From positions 1-11,223 of the forward strand of contig CAMLDK010000024.1 of assembly GCA_946478995.1 (NCBI GenBank): DNA of 11,223 nt. The letters are read 5' to 3'. Below the pieces are notes generated by a model. The model saw nothing but the letters and a program-made list of their open reading frames with translations. It was not told the origin of the DNA and did no database searches. Each line of letters opens with the position of its first letter. Position 1 is the first letter of the stretch. Of this stretch, positions 7,163-11,223 are shown one piece after another. A program made the position numbers and the translations under genes. This DNA comes from an uncultured Candidatus Saccharibacteria bacterium (GTDB lineage Bacteria > Patescibacteria > Saccharimonadia > Saccharimonadales > 2-12-FULL-41-12).

Positions 7163-8335
7163 CTAACTGCCGATAATCCTAAAACTTATCAGATCCTTTA
7201 GTTTGGAAAGCGATTTTTCCGTACCGTCATCGGCTGCCGCCTTATCAAGCTCTATTATCGTATACGCCAGGTCACCGCGGCTTTTATTGATCATCTTCTC
7301 TATATTAAGTTTGTGCTTAGCCAGTACTTTGCTGACCTCAGCCACTACGCCGGGTTTGTTCTGATGGATCAGACAAAGCCTGGTCGCACCGTTCCTTGAA
7401 AGCACGACATTCGGAAGATTAACGGAATTCCTGATGTTTCCATTCTCCAGATAATCTTTTATCTGATGGGCTATCATTACGGCGCAATTTTCCTCGGCTT
7501 CAGCGGTAGAAGCACCCAGATGGGGCAGGGCGATGACATTTTTCTTGCCGATGGTAGTTGCGTTCGGGAAGTCCGTTACATACTTGCCAAGTTTTCCTTG
7601 ATCAAGCGCAGAGACGACTGTCTGTTCGTCTACTATCTCGTCGCGGGAGAAATTCAGCAAAACGGCAGTCGGTTTCATTATTGCAAGCGTGGTGTTGTCT
7701 ATTAAGCCTTTTGTTGCCTCCAGCAAAGGTATATGCAGAGTTATATAGTCGGCTTCAGCCAATGCTTCTTCGATGCTGTTAACCTGCCGGACATCGGGGT
7801 TCAGCTGCAGCGCATTGTGCACGCTTAATGAAGGATCAAAACCCTTGACCTTCATACCTAAACTAACGGCCGTGTTAGCGACCCTTAACCCGATGGCACC
7901 CAAGCCTATTACGGAAAGTGTTTTTCCTCTCAGTTCGCCTCCGGCATATTTCTTTTTGCCGGCTTCTACCTGGGTCTTGATATCGTCTCCTGACAACCCC
8001 TTGGTGTAGTCTATTGCGGCATCAATATTTCTGGCGGCGATCAGCATACCGGCAACCACGATTTCTCTCACGGCGTTCGCATTAGCGCCCGGAGCATTGA
8101 ACACGACCACTCCGCGTCCGCTCATTTTGTCAATCGGTATATTGTTGACTCCGGCCCCGGCCCGGCCGACCGCGACGACCGAATCAGCTATGGGCTCTTC
8201 ATGGAGGTTGTAAGAACGCAGAACGATAGCGTCCGGACTGGCTTGGTCTTCGCCGACTGAATATTTATCGGTTTCAAATTCCTTTAATCCTAAAGGGGAA
8301 ATCGTATTGTATGTTCTGATTGAATATTTAGCCAT
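7163..8335 (-). CDS. serA: D-3-phosphoglycerate dehydrogenase, short type with C-terminal ACT domain
   Basis: SerA oxidises 3-phosphoglycerate to 3-phosphohydroxypyruvate with NAD+, the first step of serine synthesis. The protein is 390 aa. It has GRAGAGVNNIP (57-67), the NAD-binding GLGAIG (144-149), the catalytic Arg in NFSRDEIVD (Arg231) and the catalytic His in PHLGAST (His272). A single ACT domain spans about 318-388, likely for serine feedback. The sequence VTDFPNATT (253-261) sits where long SerA proteins carry the Asp/Glu of the relay; the TDFPN form resembles the short Firmicutes-type SerA, and no Glu is seen at the expected position. The ATG at 8335 is preferred over a TTG at 8347, because the latter has a Shine-Dalgarno motif only one base away. 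The ATG overlaps the serC end by 8 bp (ATGGCTAA), indicating coupling. Confidence 0.94.
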   Translation of the reverse strand: MAKYSIRTYNTISPLGLKEFETDKYSVGEDQASPDAIVLRSYNLHEEPIADSVVAVGRAGAGVNNIPIDKMSGRGVVVFNAPGANANAVREIVVAGMLIAARNIDAAIDYTKGLSGDDIKTQVEAGKKKYAGGELRGKTLSVIGLGAIGLRVANTAVSLGMKVKGFDPSLSVHNALQLNPDVRQVNSIEEALAEADYITLHIPLLEATKGLIDNTTLAIMKPTAVLLNFSRDEIVDEQTVVSALDQGKLGKYVTDFPNATTIGKKNVIALPHLGASTAEAEENCAVMIAHQIKDYLENGNIRNSVNLPNVVLSRNGATRLCLIHQNKPGVVAEVSKVLAKHKLNIEKMINKSRGDLAYTIIELDKAAADDGTEKSLSKLKDLISFRIIGS

Positions 8336-9401
8336 AAGCCTCTTCAAACTCCTTCATATATTTTATTAGTTCGTTCACGCCTTCTTCGCTCATAGCGTTA
8401 TATATGCTGGCCCGCATGCCGCCGACGCTTCTGTGGCCCTTCAAGTTCTTCAGCCCATTTTCCTCTGCGCCGACTAGGAATTTTTTGTCCAATTCATCAT
8501 CCGGCAGAGTAAAGACTATATTCATCAGCGAACGCTGGTCTTTTTCTCTGTCATTAGTATAAAAGCCGGTGCCGTCGATATAATCGTATAATTTTGTAGC
8601 CTTGCGCTGGTTGACCTGCTGTATCTCTTCGACTCCGCCGCGGGCTAAAAGCCATTTGCACATAAGGCCTGCCAGATACCAGCTATATGTAGGCGGCGTA
8701 TTAAGCATCGAGCCGGCCACCGATTTGTCGCCCCAGTGCCAGATCATCGGCGTATAATCTCGCGCCTTATCCAAAAGATCGTCCCTGACTATAACCAGGG
8801 TCAGTCCCGCCGGGCCTATATTTTTCTGTGCGCCGGCATAGAGCACGCCGAACTTACTGACATCTATCGGCTCGCTTAGAATCATAGAGCTGGCATCGCC
8901 GACCAAAGGGACGCTTCCGGTGTCGGGGGTATAATTGAACTTCAGTCCTTCTATGGTTTCATTATTCGTAATATGCACATATGCGGCCGTCTTGGATAAT
9001 TTCAGTTCGTCTTGCCGGGGAATATAATTGAACGGCTCGGCCTGGGCGGCAATATTCACATCGACATACTTTTTGGCTTCCTTGGCGGCTTTTTTGCCCC
9101 AGCTGCCATTAATGATATAGTCTGCTTTTTGACCGGGCTGGGACAGGTTCATAGGGATCGCGGCAAACTGGCCCGTGGCGCCGCCTTGAAGAAACAGGAC
9201 TTTATAGTTGTCCGGTATGTTCATAAGGGTTCGCAGGTTTTTTTCCGTTTCTTCGGCAATCTCTAAAAATTCCTTGGATCGATGGCTCATTTCCATAACG
9301 CCCATACCATGGCCATGCCAGTCATGCATCTCGCTGGCGGCTTGGTCGATCACTTCGTCGGGAAACGCCGCCGGCCCGGCGCTGAAATTGTATACCCTCA
9401 T
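8328..9401 (-). CDS. serC: Phosphoserine aminotransferase
   Basis: SerC is a PLP-dependent enzyme that converts 3-phosphohydroxypyruvate and glutamate to O-phosphoserine, using the SerA product. The protein is 357 aa, normal for the family. It begins with YNFSAGPAAFP (4-14), then has MEMSHRS (36-42), FLQGGATGQFA (70-80), the PLP-lysine motif AGAQKNIGPAG (189-199, Lys193), TPPTYSWYL, and the phosphate-binding block HRSVGGMRASIYNAM near the C-terminus. The ATG at 9401 has an AGAGGG ribosome-binding site nine bases upstream and a good promoter further up. It is the first gene of serC-serA, with otsAB close behind. Some SerC enzymes also act in pyridoxine synthesis, which cannot be judged here. 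Confidence 0.96.
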   Translation of the reverse strand: MRVYNFSAGPAAFPDEVIDQAASEMHDWHGHGMGVMEMSHRSKEFLEIAEETEKNLRTLMNIPDNYKVLFLQGGATGQFAAIPMNLSQPGQKADYIINGSWGKKAAKEAKKYVDVNIAAQAEPFNYIPRQDELKLSKTAAYVHITNNETIEGLKFNYTPDTGSVPLVGDASSMILSEPIDVSKFGVLYAGAQKNIGPAGLTLVIVRDDLLDKARDYTPMIWHWGDKSVAGSMLNTPPTYSWYLAGLMCKWLLARGGVEEIQQVNQRKATKLYDYIDGTGFYTNDREKDQRSLMNIVFTLPDDELDKKFLVGAEENGLKNLKGHRSVGGMRASIYNAMSEEGVNELIKYMKEFEEAYG

Positions 9402-9427
9402 TAGTATTTACCCTCTATTACAACGAA

Positions 9428-9454
9428 ATTATATCACAGGGCTTGTTCGTTCAA
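9428..9454 (-). promoter_or_regulatory. serC-serA promoter with short leader
   Basis: On the minus strand a perfect TATAAT (9433-9428) is preceded directly by TGA, giving an extended -10. TTGAAC (9454-9449) is a possible -35 at a short 15-base spacing. Start of transcription is predicted near 9421, leaving a leader of about 20 bases that holds AGAGGG before the serC ATG. The -35 lies inside the 3' arm of the inverted repeat described separately. Confidence 0.65.
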
Positions 9455-9593
9455 GTTCCTTGCCAGAACCGTTCACGCGCGGACGATTGTCTGCCTGAGC
9501 TGTAAATCATATTTTCGCATCTCTGCAGCCAACCGACCCGGCTCCATTTCGGTTTGAGTTTGGCAAAAACCTTGAACGAAGCGAAACCTGTAA
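9434..9593 (-). ncRNA. Large imperfect inverted repeat; candidate structured RNA, unclassified
   Basis: The 222-bp gap between lysA and serC holds a long dyad. Arms 9446-9465 and 9561-9580 pair over 20 positions on the minus-strand RNA, with 17 Watson-Crick pairs, two G-U pairs and one G-A mismatch. On the plus strand the two G-U pairs would be A-C mismatches, so a minus-strand RNA is favoured. An outer 7-bp stem (9587-9593 with 9434-9440) and an inner stem (9521-9535 with 9484-9499, two small internal loops, 21-base apical loop) extend the fold to a rod of about 160 nt with a central bubble. The shape recalls 6S RNA, but I see no sequence support for that. No U-run follows the 3' side, so it is not a standard terminator. 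Pairing is seen directly; function is unknown. Confidence 0.4.
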
Positions 9594-9623
9594 AGCGCTA
9601 TTGATATGTAGAAAGTAGAATCC

Positions 9624-10889
9624 TTACCCAACGCCTGGGTAATCAAGCGTGGCGAAATAATCGTCCATTGTTTCGTCGCGCCGGATTTGTTTAACGCTCC
9701 CGTCAGCCTTTAGAAGAAGCTCCTTGTGCCGGAGTTTGCCGTTATAGTTAAAGCCCATGGAATATCCATGGGCGCCCGTATCATGGATTACCAGCAGATC
9801 GCCGTTTTCCAGCTTTGGCAGGTCACGGTCAGTCTTGCCGGTAAATTTATCATTATTTTCACACAGGCTCCCGACAACCTGCTGGGGAATGGTAGGCATG
9901 TTTTCCTTGCCAGGGACGCTTATATGGTGATAGGCGTTGTACATCCCGGGACGCATAAGGTCAGCCATCGTCGCATCAACGCCGACGAACCTATGGTATG
10001 TCTCTTTTATGCTTCTGACTCGTGTTACCAGAAACCCGTGCGGTCCGGTCACGAACCGGCCGTTCTCAGTGATTATTCTGAGAGGGCCATAACCGCCTTT
10101 AGTTATTATTTCCTCGTGCTTTTCTTTTATGCCGTTTGAAATCCTTGCTAAATCCAGCGGTTTTTGACCGGGCCGGGCCGGTATGCCTAAACCGCCGCCG
10201 AAATTCACGAACTCTATTTTTATGCCGGCCTCGTTGTTTAGTTCGATTACCATTTTAAACAGCATCTCCGCGGTCTGGATATGGGCGGTCTCGTCCAGCT
10301 CGTTCGACACTACCATAGTGTGCAGGCCAAAGCGCTTTGCGCCCAAACCCTTGGCCCTTTTATATGCTTCAGGCAGCTGAGCAGTGCTCACGCCGAATTT
10401 GGCATCTGCCGGGTTGCCGATAGCATTGCCGTCGGAAGTAACTCTATCCGGCCCCGGATTGTATCGAAAGCTTATCAGCTCGGGGAATTTACCGCCAAGC
10501 GCGTCCTTCAGCACATCTATCTGGTTTATATCGTCAAGGTTGATGATCGCTCCCAGTTTATAAGCTTCTTCATACTCCTCGGGCGGCGTATTGTTTGAAG
10601 TAAACATTATCTGCTCGCCTTTAAGGCCTATGATATTGGATAAAGTGAGTTCCGGCAGGGAGCTGGCATCCGCGCCCATGCCTTCCTGCTTTAAAATCTC
10701 CAGCAGATACGGGTTCGGATTGGCTTTTACCGCAAAGTGGTTGATATAGCCTTCTGACCAGCTGAATGCTTCGTTCAGCTCTTGAGCGGTCCGGCGCAAT
10801 CCAGCCTCGTCATAGATATGAAACGGCGTCTTATACTCGCTTGCTATAGAAGCTATCTGCTCATCTGTGAATGGCAATAGTTTTTTCAT
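9624..10889 (-). CDS. lysA: Diaminopimelate decarboxylase
   Basis: LysA is a PLP enzyme of the alanine-racemase fold that decarboxylates meso-DAP to L-lysine, the last step of the pathway. The protein is 421 aa. It shows [12 protein letters not shown] with the PLP Lys55, GLHTMVVSN (188-196, His190), the phosphate-binding NFGGGLGIP (229-237), [11 protein letters not shown] (275-285), the dimer-interface catalytic motif GSLCENND (340-347, Cys343 and Glu344), and [23 protein letters not shown] near the C-terminus. The ATG at 10889 overlaps the dapL TGA as ATGA. No Shine-Dalgarno motif is visible upstream, so translation probably depends on coupling to dapL. The candidate structured RNA begins about 30 bases after its stop. 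Confidence 0.96.
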   Translation of the reverse strand: MKKLLPFTDEQIASIASEYKTPFHIYDEAGLRRTAQELNEAFSWSEGYINHFAVKANPNPYLLEILKQEGMGADASSLPELTLSNIIGLKGEQIMFTSNNTPPEEYEEAYKLGAIINLDDINQIDVLKDALGGKFPELISFRYNPGPDRVTSDGNAIGNPADAKFGVSTAQLPEAYKRAKGLGAKRFGLHTMVVSNELDETAHIQTAEMLFKMVIELNNEAGIKIEFVNFGGGLGIPARPGQKPLDLARISNGIKEKHEEIITKGGYGPLRIITENGRFVTGPHGFLVTRVRSIKETYHRFVGVDATMADLMRPGMYNAYHHISVPGKENMPTIPQQVVGSLCENNDKFTGKTDRDLPKLENGDLLVIHDTGAHGYSMGFNYNGKLRHKELLLKADGSVKQIRRDETMDDYFATLDYPGVG

Positions 10890-11223
10890 ATTTTTAGTCT
10901 CGTCTTTATTCTTTCCACTGCTTCCTCTATGTCTTCTCGTTTGCCAAAAGCGCTGAGACGGAAAAAACCTTCTCCTCTAGGGCCGAAGCCTGATCCTGGC
11001 GTGCCGACGATGTTAGCTTCTTTCATGAGTTTGTCGAAAAACTCCCAAGAATCCAGCCCATCCGGAGTCTTAGCCCATATATAAGGCGCGTTTTCGCCGC
11101 CGAAGACTTCCAGCCCGGCAGCTTTTAAGCCGCGCCGGATAATCTTGGCATTTTCCATATAATAATCAATGAGTTTTTGGGTTTCCTCTCGTCCGTTCTT
11201 GGACAGAACAGCGATCCCGGCGT
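10886..11223 (-). CDS. dapL: LL-diaminopimelate aminotransferase, C-terminal part
   Basis: DapL transaminates tetrahydrodipicolinate directly to LL-DAP with glutamate and PLP, replacing the DapD, DapC and DapE steps. About 111 residues are present; the gene runs off the right edge, and a full DapL is about 400 aa. The frame is open from the edge and contains [19 protein letters not shown], then [42 protein letters not shown], which is the typical DapL C-terminal domain including the Arg that binds the substrate carboxylate (FRLSAFG). The PLP lysine is outside the window. It ends in TGA overlapping the lysA ATG, so dapL-lysA form one transcription unit. DapL was chosen over other class I aminotransferases because of the [12 protein letters not shown] and GFGP-GEG-FRL pattern. 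Confidence 0.9.
   Translation of the reverse strand, partial: AGIAVLSKNGREETQKLIDYYMENAKIIRRGLKAAGLEVFGGENAPYIWAKTPDGLDSWEFFDKLMKEANIVGTPGSGFGPRGEGFFRLSAFGKREDIEEAVERIKTRLKI

Noticed and set aside
8336..8347. TTG start for serA at 8347.
   Set aside because: The AAGGAG upstream is only one base away, too close; ATG 8335 gives the usual N-terminus.
9473..9547. A 24-codon minus-strand ORF (ATG to TGA) in the lysA-serC gap; the frame stays open further upstream to the lysA end.
   Set aside because: No Shine-Dalgarno motif, no recognised family, and it lies inside the paired element; a short open frame is expected by chance.
9446..9580. Integron attC site or a MITE with terminal inverted repeats.
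   Set aside because: The attC core patterns (GTTRRRY and its complement) are absent at the arm ends, and no target-site duplication is visible; a palindromic repeat cannot be fully excluded without the rest of the genome.
9726..10139. A 137-codon plus-strand open frame opposite lysA, and similar long frames opposite asd, dapA and serC.
   Set aside because: They lie fully inside well-identified genes on the other strand, show no family motifs, and are explained as shadows.

Overview
The window is a compact, almost fully coding bacterial segment of roughly balanced GC, carrying amino-acid and trehalose biosynthesis genes. Nine protein genes are visible, two of them cut by the window edges. TGA, TAA and TAG all act as stops, so recoded-UGA lineages are unlikely. 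Shine-Dalgarno motifs are used at some starts and are absent at others. A LytR-CpsA-Psr (LCP) protein together with a diaminopimelate (DAP) pathway suggests a bacterium with a peptidoglycan wall. Very short intergenic gaps, TTG/GTG starts and apparently leaderless genes would fit a small-genome lineage such as Patescibacteria/CPR. That placement is a guess: LysC and Asd read like the proteobacterial forms, SerA like the short Firmicutes form, and DapL is patchily distributed.

Layout, left to right. (1) The 3' part of an LCP-family gene (+). (2) asd (-), convergent with it. (3) A 53-bp divergent control region. (4) An operon lysC-dapB-dapA (+). (5) otsAB, a fused trehalose-6-phosphate synthase/phosphatase (-), whose stop codon overlaps that of dapA. 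(6) serA and serC (-), overlapping by 8 bp. (7) A 222-bp intergenic region holding a large imperfect inverted repeat, which may be a structured RNA, and the serC promoter. (8) lysA and the 3' end of dapL (-), joined by an ATGA overlap.

Functionally, LysC, Asd, DapA, DapB, DapL and LysA form nearly the whole aspartate-to-lysine route by the aminotransferase variant. Only the DAP epimerase (DapF) is not seen; it is expected elsewhere in the genome. meso-DAP would serve peptidoglycan and lysine. SerA and SerC give two of the three steps of phosphorylated serine synthesis; the phosphatase is not in the window. OtsAB gives trehalose from UDP-glucose and glucose-6-phosphate.

The most interesting signals are regulatory. 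Four extended -10 promoters (TGn plus a TATAAT-like hexamer) can be read. Three of them (asd, lysC, otsAB) sit 6-7 bases before the start codon, predicting leaderless mRNAs. The lysA-serC gap contains a rod-like fold whose G-U pairs favour an RNA made from the minus strand. No CRISPR array, tRNA, rRNA, insertion sequence or phage gene was recognised. I did not find a previously undescribed protein system here.
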